Shown here: positions 16,934-25,295 of the stretch, piece by piece | Numbering within the stretch: the first letter of the stretch is position 1 | Layout: every line of letters begins with the position of its first letter | Translations under genes and position numbers: made by a program | NCBI RefSeq assembly: GCF_002592005.1 | Contig: NZ_NVQF01000022.1 | Coordinates: 1 to 64,000, forward strand | Origin: Mycolicibacterium palauense | Lineage (GTDB): Bacteria; Actinomycetota; Actinomycetes; Mycobacteriales; Mycobacteriaceae | Reading direction: 5' to 3' | Length of the DNA: 64,000 nt | The notes under the pieces: generated by a model | Databases searched by the model: none | The model's input: the letters and a program-made list of their open reading frames with translations, nothing else | Told to the model about the DNA's origin: nothing

Positions 16934-16975
16934 GTCCCGTGGCCTGCCCTGCGGGACGAGGCGGCAATGTGCCGC
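16934..16975 (-). terminator. Paired hairpins below the anti-sigma gene
   Basis: Two adjacent inverted repeats occur: GTCCCG/CGGGAC at 16934-16957 and GCGGCA-ATG-TGCCGC at 16961-16975. They lie just past the stop of the anti-sigma gene and could end the sigma operon transcript. No T-run follows, as is usual in mycobacteria. Confidence 0.4.
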
Positions 16976-16982
16976 CGGGCAA

Positions 16983-17636
16983 TCACCGCTCCATGGTTGC
17001 CAGCACCCGGTTGTCGGCGTCGACGACATTGAGCTTGCGCAGCTTGGGCATCGGAATCGAGGTCGCCCCTTCGACGATGCCCACGCCGTCGGAGGTGGCC
17101 GACCAACTGGCTGCGGGATGCATCCGCCCGTCGTCGTCCATCGTCCGCAGGGTGAACACGCCGTCGGGCGGAAGCTTCTTGAGATCAAGAGAAATGGCGG
17201 TACCCCATGGCCTGGGCGTCAACGTCACCATACCGGTGACGTCGGCGGCCTCCGGGTGCATGGCGAACGTGCCGGATCCCGGCGGCAGTTGCTCACCGCC
17301 GGGGATGGCCAGGACACCGATGACCACGGCGGCCGCGGCGGCCACCACGGCGGAGGCCACACTTCCGACCAGGATGCGCCGCTTGCGACGTCGACCGGCG
17401 CGTCGCGCCGCGACCGCCTTGCGCAACATCGACACATCGGTGTCGGAAGGCCTCGGGTCGGACTCCAGATCTGCGGGGTCAGCCTTGCTCAGCAGCGCGG
17501 GCAAGGGCGCGAAATCGGCGGCTTCGGCCCGGCACTGCACGCACCCCTCGAGATGGGCCTCGAATCTTCTGCGGTCCTCCGCGTCGAGGCCGCCGAGGAT
17601 GTAGGGCCCCAGCAGGATGTGCGGCTCGTCGCTCAC
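16983..17636 (-). CDS. Anti-sigma factor with zinc-type N-terminal domain
   Basis: The 217-residue protein has an N-terminal anti-sigma domain (residues 1-45) with the zinc motif H-x3-C-x2-C in AHLEGCVQC. A basic stretch RRAGRRRKRR precedes a single membrane helix (RILVGSVASAVVAAAAAVVIGVLAI, about 88-112). The C-terminal ~100 residues are outside the membrane and look like the RskA-type sensor domain. It should hold the adjacent ECF sigma factor inactive until an envelope or redox signal arrives. It overlaps the sigma gene by four bases, which ensures matched synthesis. Confidence 0.9.
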   Translation of the reverse strand: MSDEPHILLGPYILGGLDAEDRRRFEAHLEGCVQCRAEAADFAPLPALLSKADPADLESDPRPSDTDVSMLRKAVAARRAGRRRKRRILVGSVASAVVAAAAAVVIGVLAIPGGEQLPPGSGTFAMHPEAADVTGMVTLTPRPWGTAISLDLKKLPPDGVFTLRTMDDDGRMHPAASWSATSDGVGIVEGATSIPMPKLRKLNVVDADNRVLATMER

Positions 17637-18178
17637 AACAACCCCATTTCGTCGAAGACCGCCCGCAGTGCCCGCAGGGCGTAGTAGCTCCGGGATTTCA
17701 CCGTGCCGACCGCGATGTCAAGGCGTTCGGCAGCCTCGGCGACGGTGAGGTCATCAAAATACAGCGCTTTGATCACCTGACGGTGCTCGGGTGAAAGCCG
17801 ACGCAACGAGTCGCCGATCAGGATTCGCTCCAGCGACTTGTTGACGGTGTCTGCGGTCGGCGCGGTGAGGTCGGTGTCGGCCATGACCTCACCGCGCCGG
17901 GACTGCAGACGCCACTGGTCGACCATCAGGTTGTGGGCGGTGGTGAACAGAAACGACCGCGGGTTGCCGTTGTCCATGTCGATGCGATCGATGTTGCGCC
18001 ATGCCCGGACGAACGTCTCCTGCACGATCTCGTCGCGCGTCTGGGGGTCGGAGATGTGTCCGGCCACGAACCGCCACACCTCATCGGCGTGGGCGGAATG
18101 CAGTGTGGTCAGCAGTTGGTCGTCGAGTCCCCGATCGGCCCGCTTGGCCGAGGATTGGTGACGCGGGCGCAAGGGCAT
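17633..18178 (-). CDS. ECF-type RNA polymerase sigma factor (SigL-like)
   Basis: The 181-residue protein has region 2 at about residues 28-95 (DEIVQETFVRAWRNIDRI, then PRSFLFTTAHNLMVDQWR) and region 4 at about 118-170 (LRRLSPEHRQVIKALYFDDLTVAEAAERLDIAVGTVKSRSYYALRAL). The region 4 helix and the partner's ZAS/RskA layout most resemble mycobacterial SigL with RslA, though orthology is unproven. It lies three bases after the lipoprotein gene and overlaps the anti-sigma gene, placing it in an operon with exported heme proteins. A possible cognate promoter stands in front of the first gene of that operon. Confidence 0.9.
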   Translation of the reverse strand: MPLRPRHQSSAKRADRGLDDQLLTTLHSAHADEVWRFVAGHISDPQTRDEIVQETFVRAWRNIDRIDMDNGNPRSFLFTTAHNLMVDQWRLQSRRGEVMADTDLTAPTADTVNKSLERILIGDSLRRLSPEHRQVIKALYFDDLTVAEAAERLDIAVGTVKSRSYYALRALRAVFDEMGLL

Positions 18179-18181
18179 GGG

Positions 18182-18670
18182 TCAATACCGGGGTGTGCCG
18201 TCGGCAAGCACGACACCCCACCTGTAGTCACCGAGTTTCTTGCCCACGCCATTATGTTGCCCCGGGGCAGTGTCCTGGACAAACGTATACAGCGGATGGG
18301 AGTCCAACGTCAGTTGCCGCACCCCGTCCTGGCGGACGATCGTGCCGAGTGGTGCCCCGATGCCGTTCGCGGACTCGGGCACCGTGTCGGGGGCGGCCAC
18401 GATCGGCCAATTCTTCAGGCACGGGCCCAGGCAGCCGCTCACCGCGCCGGAGTCCCCTTCGAAGGCATACACGGTCATACCGTCCGCCGCGACGACAATG
18501 TCGCCCAGGTTGTCGACCTCCTCTGCCCGAATCGGCGCTCCGCTCGCGTCGGCGCGGGCGGCCTGACCGCACGCGGCCAGCGTCGTCGTCAACGCGGCAG
18601 CGGCCAGTGCACATCCAAGGGTTCTGCTGATATGTGTATTCACACTGGTATCTACGATGACGCTAGGCAT
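18182..18670 (-). CDS. Secreted lipoprotein of the COG4315-like repeat family
   Basis: ATG 18670 is chosen because AAGGTG lies six bases upstream and it overlaps the cytochrome stop by eight bases; 162 residues result. The signal peptide ends in the lipobox LAAC (ALAAAALTTTLAAC). The mature part carries two similar segments: GDIVVAADGMTVYAFEGDSGAVSGCLGPCLKNWPIV and a later QLTLDSHPLYTFVQDTAPGQHNGVG. This is the 'secreted repeat' lipoprotein family often annotated COG4315, frequently next to redox genes. The paired cysteines in SGCLGPCLKNW could bind metal or form a disulfide. A role alongside the b561 cytochrome is inferred. Confidence 0.85.
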   Translation of the reverse strand: MPSVIVDTSVNTHISRTLGCALAAAALTTTLAACGQAARADASGAPIRAEEVDNLGDIVVAADGMTVYAFEGDSGAVSGCLGPCLKNWPIVAAPDTVPESANGIGAPLGTIVRQDGVRQLTLDSHPLYTFVQDTAPGQHNGVGKKLGDYRWGVVLADGTPRY

Positions 18671-19244
18671 TCGGTTCACCTTGGGCGCTGGAACTTTCGG
18701 CACGACCGAACGTCATCCGGCCCAGCATGCCGTCACGCAGTGTCACGGTGTGCAGTAGCACCGCAGAGACATGCGCGGCGATCAACACGACCAGCGCATA
18801 GGCCAGCAGCGAATGCGCATCGCGCAGCGGGCCGTACAGCGCCGCATCAACCGGAGCGATCGCCGGCAGCCGCCACGCGTCGAACAGCACCACGGGCACC
18901 CCGCTGGCCGACAACATCGCCCAGCCCACGAGCGGTTGGGCGAGGATCAGCGTATAGAGGGCCACCTCCGAGGCCGCCACCGCGAGCCGTTCGGCACCCC
19001 CTACGGTGGCGGGCAGAGCGGGTGCCCGGTGGGTGACGCGGTTGATGACGCGGACCACGAACACGACGAACACCGATGCGCCCAGCGCCATGTGTACGCC
19101 GAGGAGCACGGCGTAGTTACCCAGCGAGTTGGCCAGGACGAACCCGACAAGCAGGGTGGTGAACACCAGCACGGCGGCCACCCAGTGCAGCACCCGCGTG
19201 CCCGCAGTGAACCGTGACACCCTGACTCGGGTCGCCGTGCTCAC
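18663..19244 (-). CDS. Cytochrome b561-type membrane protein
   Basis: This 193-residue integral membrane protein has four predicted helices. Heme-ligand histidines are likely H20 (GTRVLHWVAAVLVF), H51 (GVHMALGASVFV), and others in LRDAHSLLAYALVVLIAAHVSAVLLHTV. This matches the prokaryotic b561/cytochrome b N-terminal family that passes electrons between quinol and periplasmic acceptors. It overlaps the catalase-like gene by four bases. Pairs of periplasmic SrpA-type catalase-like proteins with b561 cytochromes recur in bacteria, so it probably serves as the electron partner. Confidence 0.88.
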   Translation of the reverse strand: MSTATRVRVSRFTAGTRVLHWVAAVLVFTTLLVGFVLANSLGNYAVLLGVHMALGASVFVVFVVRVINRVTHRAPALPATVGGAERLAVAASEVALYTLILAQPLVGWAMLSASGVPVVLFDAWRLPAIAPVDAALYGPLRDAHSLLAYALVVLIAAHVSAVLLHTVTLRDGMLGRMTFGRAESSSAQGEPNA

Positions 19245-20344
19245 GGCGTCACCTCGTCGCTGTCGATTGCCGGAGGCGCGCCGGCGACGCCGGCCCGGCG
19301 GCGGAACGAGGCCGCATATACCGCCGAACGGGCCGGCAGCAACGGATCCTCGGAAGCTTCGATGCCCTCGGGCAGAACCATCGGATCAAAGTTGATGTCC
19401 CTGGCATTGCCGGGCATCTCGGTCTCCACGCGTTCGAGCACCACGGTCCCGGCCTCCACGACACGGCGCTGGGGTGGCCACGCGACAGTGGCGTCGCCCA
19501 GGTCGTCCCCGGGTTCACCCACCGTGATCAGCATCCGCCACCGGACCGGGCCCGACCGGATGTCGCGGACCACCTGGTCGAACAACCGATCGGGGCCCGA
19601 CGGTGTGGGCCTCGGGGGGCGGGACTCCCGCGTAGGCACCAGCGACCAGCGCACCGGGGTGCGCTCGCCGGAATCGTCGACGAAGAGGAACGTGTTGAGC
19701 CCGCGGAAGGTGCTATCGGCGAAACCGGAGGTGGGCGGGTGCTCCTTGACCACCTTCATCGCCCGCGCCGTTTCCGGGTGGTCCGCGAGGAACTTGGCCA
19801 TCGCCGCGGGATCGGGCCTGCCCGTGTTCGGGTCCGGTTTGGACGCCAACAACCGGTCGTAGAAACCCTGCGGCGAATTATCGAGGAACACAGGGAGGTT
19901 CAGCATGGCCGTACGCCACTGGCCAGGATGGGGATAGCCGATCGCCAGCCCGAGCCCGCGTGCGGCGCCCGGGGTGTCCGCGGCATGGGGGTCGCCGCCG
20001 GCCAGCGAGAAGCGACCCACCAACGGGGTCCGCCCCGTCCGGAAGAGGGCCGCCGTGCTCAGCTCCGCGGCCGCGCCGTTGGCGTCGAAGTAGCCGCTTA
20101 CCGCAACGCCCTTGGCGTGGTTGAGCCGATAGCCGGGATGGCGGCCGTAGACGTGCCGGAAAGCATCGACGAAGGTCTGCGGAACAAGCCGGCCACCCGA
20201 GCCGAGTGGGCCCCGGGCATACAACACCGCCCCGATGTCGACGGCGAGGAAGCCGCCCACTGCGGCCATGCCGAGAAGGGCGCCGCGACGAGTCACCGGC
20301 GCATCAATCCAGGACGGGGGAGGAAACCCTGTTCGTCGTTTCAC
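19241..20344 (-). CDS. Exported catalase-related heme peroxidase (SrpA-like)
   Basis: The 367-residue protein is far shorter than a classical catalase and corresponds to the heme core only. The distal histidine is H76 in YRLNHAKGVAVSGYF. The proximal heme ligand is Y343 in ARSAVYAASFRRR, with R339 four residues earlier as in catalases. An N-terminal TRRGALLGMAAVGGFLAV stretch looks like a Tat signal or anchor, so a heme-loaded protein is probably delivered outside. SrpA-type proteins act as organic peroxidases more than as catalases. It is the first gene of the five-gene operon that ends with the sigma/anti-sigma pair. Confidence 0.88.
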   Translation of the reverse strand: MKRRTGFPPPSWIDAPVTRRGALLGMAAVGGFLAVDIGAVLYARGPLGSGGRLVPQTFVDAFRHVYGRHPGYRLNHAKGVAVSGYFDANGAAAELSTAALFRTGRTPLVGRFSLAGGDPHAADTPGAARGLGLAIGYPHPGQWRTAMLNLPVFLDNSPQGFYDRLLASKPDPNTGRPDPAAMAKFLADHPETARAMKVVKEHPPTSGFADSTFRGLNTFLFVDDSGERTPVRWSLVPTRESRPPRPTPSGPDRLFDQVVRDIRSGPVRWRMLITVGEPGDDLGDATVAWPPQRRVVEAGTVVLERVETEMPGNARDINFDPMVLPEGIEASEDPLLPARSAVYAASFRRRAGVAGAPPAIDSDEVTP

Positions 20345-20398
20345 GCATCCACCTTTTCGCGCACTGTGCTGGACCTTGCCGGGGCGTGAGCCCGTTCG

Positions 20399-20428
20399 TG
20401 TACGACACAGGTGCGCCGACCGGTTCGA
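20399..20428 (-). promoter_or_regulatory. Candidate ECF promoter of the catalase-like/sigma operon
   Basis: On the minus strand TCGAACC (20428-20422) is followed after 17 bases by CGTACA (20404-20399). ECF promoters typically have an AAC -35 core and a CGT -10 core, and mycobacterial SigL promoters are described as GAACC/CGT-like. The start codon at 20344 would lie about 50 bases downstream of transcription start. This would make the sigma factor control its own operon. The region 20345-20607 shows no gene. Confidence 0.4.
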
Positions 20429-20607
20429 TCCCCGCGCAAGATGTGAGCGAGGTCACGTTGGGTGGGGTACCGTCCCTGTCGGGTGCCGAGCGGTCAGCCG
20501 ATGCCGGTGGGTGGCATTGCTGAGGGCGCTCGGTGGTGCTCGCCGGAACCTTCGAGATCGACTCCGGCGCAGTGGGTTACGACTCCGGACGTCGCGTGGG
20601 TCCGAGA

Positions 20608-23220
20608 TCAGGCCGTGGTGGTGGCTGTGATGGTCCTGACGGTGGTGACGTCCTGGTCGCCGACGCGGGTCGAGGTCGTCAGATACGGCGTGCCGTCGGC
20701 GCCGATGGTCACGGCGTAGACGATGTCGTCGGCCGTCACGTCGAGGACCTTCGTCGCTCCCGACGCGTTGATCGCCCAGACTCCGCCGTCTTCGCCCTCG
20801 AACGTGGCATAGGCGGTGCCGTCGGGGGCGAACACCAGGGGCTCGTCGAGAAGTCCCAGCGTGCGGTATTGCTCGCGGCGTGGCACCAGGCCGGCGTCCA
20901 CGTCCAACGACGCAACGGTGTTGCCGTCCCGGTCGAAGGCCAGAATGTGATAGGTCGGCGCGGCGACGCTGCCCTCCTGGGTGACGAGATAGCCCGTTCC
21001 GTCGGGCCCGAATTCGATGGAGTTATGGCCCCCCACCACCGTGCCCGGCAACGTCGCGGTCACCGCGCCGGTCTCCACCGCGACCACCGCGGCGCCGGTG
21101 GTCTTGTAGCTCTCGTCCACCGTCTGGATCAGCTGGTAGGTGTTCCCGTCGGGGTCGAAGCTGACCGGCTCCCGAATCGTGGACCCCTCGGGCATGGTGA
21201 GGGTATCGGTCACGGTCCCGTCGGGGGTCACCACCGCCAGGTAGTACCGGTCGTCGACGTAGTAGGGCATGTAGGCGTTGGGATCCGGGGTGCCGTAGTC
21301 GCTGACCGGCCATGAGCCCATCGAGTAGACGTCACCCGGCAGCGGCACGACGGTGGTGTCACCGTCGCTATTGATGAACACCACACTGTCGGTGGGCGTG
21401 CCGCTGCTGTTGTTCACCGCCAGATAGACCGTCCCGTCGGGGGTGACCCGCAGCGGGGTGTTCTCGCTGCCGTTGAGCAGGACCGTCGTCGCATCCGTCG
21501 CGGTGACGTGTGAAACCCAGTCCTGGTGGGCGAGGTAGTTGTAGGTGAGGAAATAGACCCCGTCCCCGGCGGAGATCAGGGAGTCGCGGGTGATGCCGGG
21601 AACGTCGTGGGCGGTGCTGAAGATCCCCTTGTAGCTGAACACGCGGGTGGTCGTGTAGTCGCCCCGTTGCGGGCTGATGGCGAAGTAGGCGCGCCCGTCG
21701 CCGCCGATCACCGGCTCGACGGCATCGGCCGAACCCATTGGCAGCGGAATGGTTCTCGACAGCCCGTGCGGTCCGACCGCGAGCATCGCTGAGGTGCCGA
21801 GGAACGAGGTGTACTTCAGCATGTAGGCGCTGCCGTCCGGCCCCACGACCGGGGCGCCCGGAGCGATGAGGGCGGAGTACGCCCGCGCGGTGTTGAACTT
21901 CGAGACCCGCACGAGCCGGTAGCCGAGCCCGCCCCACAGCCCGGCCGCCGATTGTCGGGTCTGGAGGAACGTGGTGCCGTTGGGCGCCACCGACAACTGG
22001 GAGACCGGCTCGCCGCTGACCGAGCGCACCCTGTGCACCCGGCCGCGGTCGTTGACCACCGAGATGATGGTCCGGTTCAGCGACCGCACGTAGGTGGCGA
22101 CCACGAGGCTGCCGTCGGGCCGGGTCACGGGCAGCGTGGTGGTTGCGGCGCCCCTGATGTCACGGGTGGTGAGCACCTGCCCGTCTGCGCCGATGATGCT
22201 GACCCTCGTCGTACCGGTCGCCAGGCCATCCGAATCCACATCCGTGGTGACCTGGTAGACGGTTCCGTCGGCGCCCACGACGGTCGGGGTGGTGGCCGTA
22301 CCCGGGATCGATGTGGCGTCGGTGTCCGCCGCCGCGGCCGAGTCGGACTGCTGGCTGACGTCGGCCGTCGCCGTGGTCGCGGTCCCGGTCTTGTCCGGGC
22401 CGAACTGGCGCCGCACGTAGGCCAGCGCGAGCGCCCACAGCGGCGAGTCGACCGGGGTGTCGGGAGCATCGCTCGTGCGTGACGAGGGAGGCGGGGAGGA
22501 CAGGGTCCGCACCGTCGCGGTCGGTGTGGCCTCGGGCGTCTCGGTGGCGGTATTCGGCTCGGAATTGGTCTCGGTGTCGGGCTGGGTATTCGGCTCGGAA
22601 TTAGTCTCGGAGTCGGGCCCGGTGCCGGACTCGGTGTCCTTCGTGTCGGGTTCGGCGTCTTGTCCCGCCGCGCCGGACACGGGTGAAGCGTCGGCCGGGT
22701 CGGCCTTCTCCGGTTGGCCCGTGGGCTGGCTCTTCGGCCGGCTCGCCTGCTTCGTCTTCGGCTGCTTCGTGGGGGGCTCGGAGGATTCGTCGGCAGACCG
22801 ATCATCGGCGGGTTTCTGCGTGGAATCGGGCCCGGTGTCACCGGAATCGGAAGCATCCGAGCGTTTGTCCGGCGCCGAGGTGGACGCGTCGTCGGTGTCG
22901 CTTCGGGAGTCGTGTCGACGCCGGTTCAGCGGTCGAGAGCCCGTCGCCGCATCGTCATCCCCGCCGGAGGCGCGCGAACGGTCGGCTCGATCCGACGCCG
23001 AGGTGTGGGAGGATCCGGCGCCCCGCCGCGCCGACGCGCCGGGGGAGCTCGAGTGCCGGGTCTTCGTGTGCCCGGCGGCCCGTGCGGCGCCCCGCTCCGA
23101 GGACTTCGCCGACGTCGTGTCGCCGGGCTGGGCCCATGCCTGTGGGGGCACCGCGGCCACCGCCGCCCCGATCCCGAGTGCCACGGCCAGTGCGCCGACG
23201 CGGCCGACGTACTTCTCCAT
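20608..23220 (-). CDS. Large secreted protein with disordered linker and propeller-like repeats
   Basis: ATG 23220 gives 870 residues; a GTG nine bases earlier has a better-spaced GGGGAGG and may be the real start. The N-terminus (YVGRVGALAVALGIGAAVAAVP, cleavage near AWA-QP) is a signal peptide of a style common in mycobacteria. Residues ~30-260 are Ser/Thr/Asp/Pro/Glu-rich and probably disordered, with pseudo-repeats such as SEPNTQPDTETN. From ~270 to the end come many strands of the type GPDGTVYLA, GADGTPYL and PDGSAYML, one after another, which suggests one or two beta-propellers. No catalytic motif is visible. It is transcribed toward the catalase-like operon but separated by 260 bases. 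The role is unknown; a cell-surface or wall-associated function is inferred. Confidence 0.75.
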   Translation of the reverse strand: MEKYVGRVGALAVALGIGAAVAAVPPQAWAQPGDTTSAKSSERGAARAAGHTKTRHSSSPGASARRGAGSSHTSASDRADRSRASGGDDDAATGSRPLNRRRHDSRSDTDDASTSAPDKRSDASDSGDTGPDSTQKPADDRSADESSEPPTKQPKTKQASRPKSQPTGQPEKADPADASPVSGAAGQDAEPDTKDTESGTGPDSETNSEPNTQPDTETNSEPNTATETPEATPTATVRTLSSPPPSSRTSDAPDTPVDSPLWALALAYVRRQFGPDKTGTATTATADVSQQSDSAAAADTDATSIPGTATTPTVVGADGTVYQVTTDVDSDGLATGTTRVSIIGADGQVLTTRDIRGAATTTLPVTRPDGSLVVATYVRSLNRTIISVVNDRGRVHRVRSVSGEPVSQLSVAPNGTTFLQTRQSAAGLWGGLGYRLVRVSKFNTARAYSALIAPGAPVVGPDGSAYMLKYTSFLGTSAMLAVGPHGLSRTIPLPMGSADAVEPVIGGDGRAYFAISPQRGDYTTTRVFSYKGIFSTAHDVPGITRDSLISAGDGVYFLTYNYLAHQDWVSHVTATDATTVLLNGSENTPLRVTPDGTVYLAVNNSSGTPTDSVVFINSDGDTTVVPLPGDVYSMGSWPVSDYGTPDPNAYMPYYVDDRYYLAVVTPDGTVTDTLTMPEGSTIREPVSFDPDGNTYQLIQTVDESYKTTGAAVVAVETGAVTATLPGTVVGGHNSIEFGPDGTGYLVTQEGSVAAPTYHILAFDRDGNTVASLDVDAGLVPRREQYRTLGLLDEPLVFAPDGTAYATFEGEDGGVWAINASGATKVLDVTADDIVYAVTIGADGTPYLTTSTRVGDQDVTTVRTITATTTA

Positions 23221-23472
23221 TCCCACCACGCCTACCTCCCCGTTGAGCTCCCAGCAACGTACGGGCCGAGGCGGTGGAATGGCAATAGGGGAATGCCCTT
23301 GTCTGTCCGAACGACGAGGGTTTGGGGCAAGTTTCCTGGCCTGCATCGTGTGTGGGCCTCGCGGTGGCCGTGTGGGCCCGGGTGAGGCCGGTCCGCCGAT
23401 CCAGTGAACTGACGGTCTTCGCGCAGTTTGGGCAACGCGGGCGTCGGCAGATCCTCCGGCCGGTCGCGGCGG

Positions 23473-23763
23473 TCAGCCCGAGCAGTCCAGCGACACGGTG
23501 ACGGTGCGCCGCTCGACCACGTGCACCACGTCGCCGCCGCGTCGCACGAGGCGGGTGTGATCCTTGGGGTTGCGCACGTTGGTGACCAGGCATCGGTTCA
23601 GCGGAGCGTTGCCCAGCCGGTCGACGTTGACGTCGAACCCCTGCGCCTCCAGCGTCGCGATGGTCACCGCGGCCGACTCCGCGGCGTGCGCGACCGCCGC
23701 GGGAGCGGCGAGCCCCATGCCCGATGCGGTTATTCCACTCAGTAGCAACAACATTGCACGCAT
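23473..23763 (-). CDS. Small secreted protein (DCxG-ending family), copy 1
   Basis: ATG 23763 (AGAGAGG eight bases upstream) gives 96 residues. A signal peptide (residues 1-27, ending HAAES) precedes the mature domain IATLEAQGFDVNVDRLGNAPLNRCLVTNVRNPKDH and the end TVSLDCSG. The two cysteines probably form a disulfide. The same signature (VNVDR-x-GN-x-PL-x-RC-x-VT-x-VRNP, then VSLDC) occurs in the protein at 46584, so this is a mycobacterial-type small secreted family with at least two members here. The biochemical role is unknown. Confidence 0.8.
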   Translation of the reverse strand: MRAMLLLLSGITASGMGLAAPAAVAHAAESAAVTIATLEAQGFDVNVDRLGNAPLNRCLVTNVRNPKDHTRLVRRGGDVVHVVERRTVTVSLDCSG

Positions 23764-23993
23764 GGCCGTGCCTCTCTGTTCGGTGTGACTGTCATCTGGT
23801 TCGACGGGACAGCGGACCGAAAGGTTCAACGGGAAGCGTGAGCGGCCACTTTGGCGGGAACCGAGTCCGACACCCTCACGAAGAGCGCACCGGAGGCCGG
23901 GCGTGGAGGTTCCGTTCTGACGGGTGCGTAAACCGGACCCGAAACGGGTAGTCGTACGCGACCTCGGTGACACTCGACGGAAGGCCTGTGGCG

Positions 23994-24167
23994 ATGAGTC
24001 TCTTACTTGACAGCCGGCGGATGGCCATCTGTCCAGCGTGCGGGTATCCGTCCTCGGGTGGATCGCTGTGCGCCATTTGCCAGCCGGCGATGGACGGGTT
24101 CTTCACCTCCCCGTTCCTCGCGGGCCGATCGCCCCGCACGCCGGCCGACGTGCCCGCGGGCGGATAG
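23994..24167 (+). CDS. Possible zinc-ribbon micro-protein
   Basis: From ATG 23994 a 57-residue frame contains MAICPACGYPSSGGSLCAICQPAMDGFF, a C-x2-C ... C-x2-C arrangement typical of a small zinc ribbon. GTG 23988 and the upstream GTG at 23967 are alternative starts; no strong ribosome site is seen. Codon use is mixed, and support rests on the spaced cysteines alone. It lies upstream of the deazaflavin oxidoreductase on the same strand. Confidence 0.35.
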   Translation: MSLLLDSRRMAICPACGYPSSGGSLCAICQPAMDGFFTSPFLAGRSPRTPADVPAGG

Positions 24168-24299
24168 CGCGACGGCGGCCACCGTGCGAGAAGGAGTGGA
24201 CGCCGGCGTTGAACGTCGCGGTCCCGGGCCGAGCGCGCCAGGGAACAGACGGGGGACCAGGCGGGGGAATATTTCGGGGGCGGCGGCGTTGGGTCGTGC

Positions 24300-24722
24300 G
24301 TGACCGAGCAACCGAAGCTGAGCCCCACCGACTGGGTCCGTGAGCAGACCGAACGCATCCTGGCGCAGGGCAGCACCGACGGCGTGGAGGTCCTGGACCG
24401 TCCGATCGTGCTGTTCACCACCACCGGCGCCAAGTCCGGCGCGAAGCGCTACGTCCCCCTCATGCGTGTGGAGGAGAGCGGCCGCTACGCCATGGTCGCC
24501 TCCAAGGGCGGTGACCCCAAGCATCCGTCCTGGTACCACAACGTCAAGGTCAATCCGACGGTCACGGTCCAGGATGGTGACAAGGTCGCCACCATGACCG
24601 CCCGCGAGATCCACGGTGACGAGCGCGCGCACTGGTGGAAGCTGGCCGTCGAGGCCTACCCGCCCTACGCGGAGTACCAGACCAAGACCGACCGCCTGAT
24701 CCCGGTCTTCATCGTCGAATAG
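24300..24722 (+). CDS. Deazaflavin (F420)-dependent nitroreductase family protein (Ddn/FDOR-A type)
   Basis: The 140-residue protein carries the family hallmark string TTGAKSGAKRYVPLM, then ASKGGDPKHPSWYHNVKVNP and TVTVQDG. These residues form the split-barrel site that binds cofactor F420 in Ddn (Rv3547) and relatives. Members reduce quinones, nitroimidazoles and other unsaturated compounds with F420H2, often at the membrane. The start is GTG 24300. It is likely monocistronic: the downstream gene is on the opposite strand. F420 use is a strong family inference. Confidence 0.9.
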   Translation: MTEQPKLSPTDWVREQTERILAQGSTDGVEVLDRPIVLFTTTGAKSGAKRYVPLMRVEESGRYAMVASKGGDPKHPSWYHNVKVNPTVTVQDGDKVATMTAREIHGDERAHWWKLAVEAYPPYAEYQTKTDRLIPVFIVE

Positions 24723-24864
24723 CGGCCATATCAGAACAGCGCTGTCCAATAAGCGCTGTCGAATAGTGACGCGGTACGTCGCGGCGGGGATTCCCGCGCA
24801 ACGCGACGGTCGGTGCCCGGGCACCTCGCGGTCTGCGCGAGATGTCCGGGCGGTCGGTTGTCGG

Positions 24865-25152
24865 TCAGTTCTGCCGGTCAGACGCGCGTAGCGCGTGGTC
24901 GGCAGTGCGGACCAGGTTGCGGTTGAACTGGTACTGGGCGGTGACGAGCTTGTCCGCCAGTTCGATCGCGGCGTCGACGAGCTTGGAGCGCAGCGGCTGA
25001 AGGGCCTCCGGTACCGCCTCGTTGACCGTGTCACGGAAGCGCCGCAGCGCTTCTGTGGTGGCGTCCTGCCCCAGCTTGGCCGAGTCGCGCACCTCGTCGA
25101 GCAGTTCGACGGGCTGTGACGGAGCAGACGGCCTTTCGGATACCTCGGTCAT
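24865..25152 (-). CDS. Small all-helical hypothetical protein
   Basis: The 95-residue protein starts with ATG 25152, six bases after AAAGGA. Sequence such as LLDEVRDSAKLGQDATTEALRRFRDTVNEAV and LRSKLVDAAIELADKLVTAQYQFNRNLV predicts two long amphipathic helices, a phasin-like or bundle-like layout. It has no cysteine, no signal peptide and no membrane segment. It may coat a hydrophobic surface or bind a partner helix, but nothing proves this. Confidence 0.7.
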   Translation of the reverse strand: MTEVSERPSAPSQPVELLDEVRDSAKLGQDATTEALRRFRDTVNEAVPEALQPLRSKLVDAAIELADKLVTAQYQFNRNLVRTADHALRASDRQN

Positions 25153-25295
25153 GTCAAATCCTTTCAGAGAGTGACACTTTCCGATTTCAGACTAGGAGGG
25201 TCGGGGGCGTGTCCGCCATGGCCGAAGTGCCCTGGGCTCGCGGAAAAGGTCGTCATTGATCGTTGGTGGGCGCGCCGCGGGTCCACCCGGACGGC

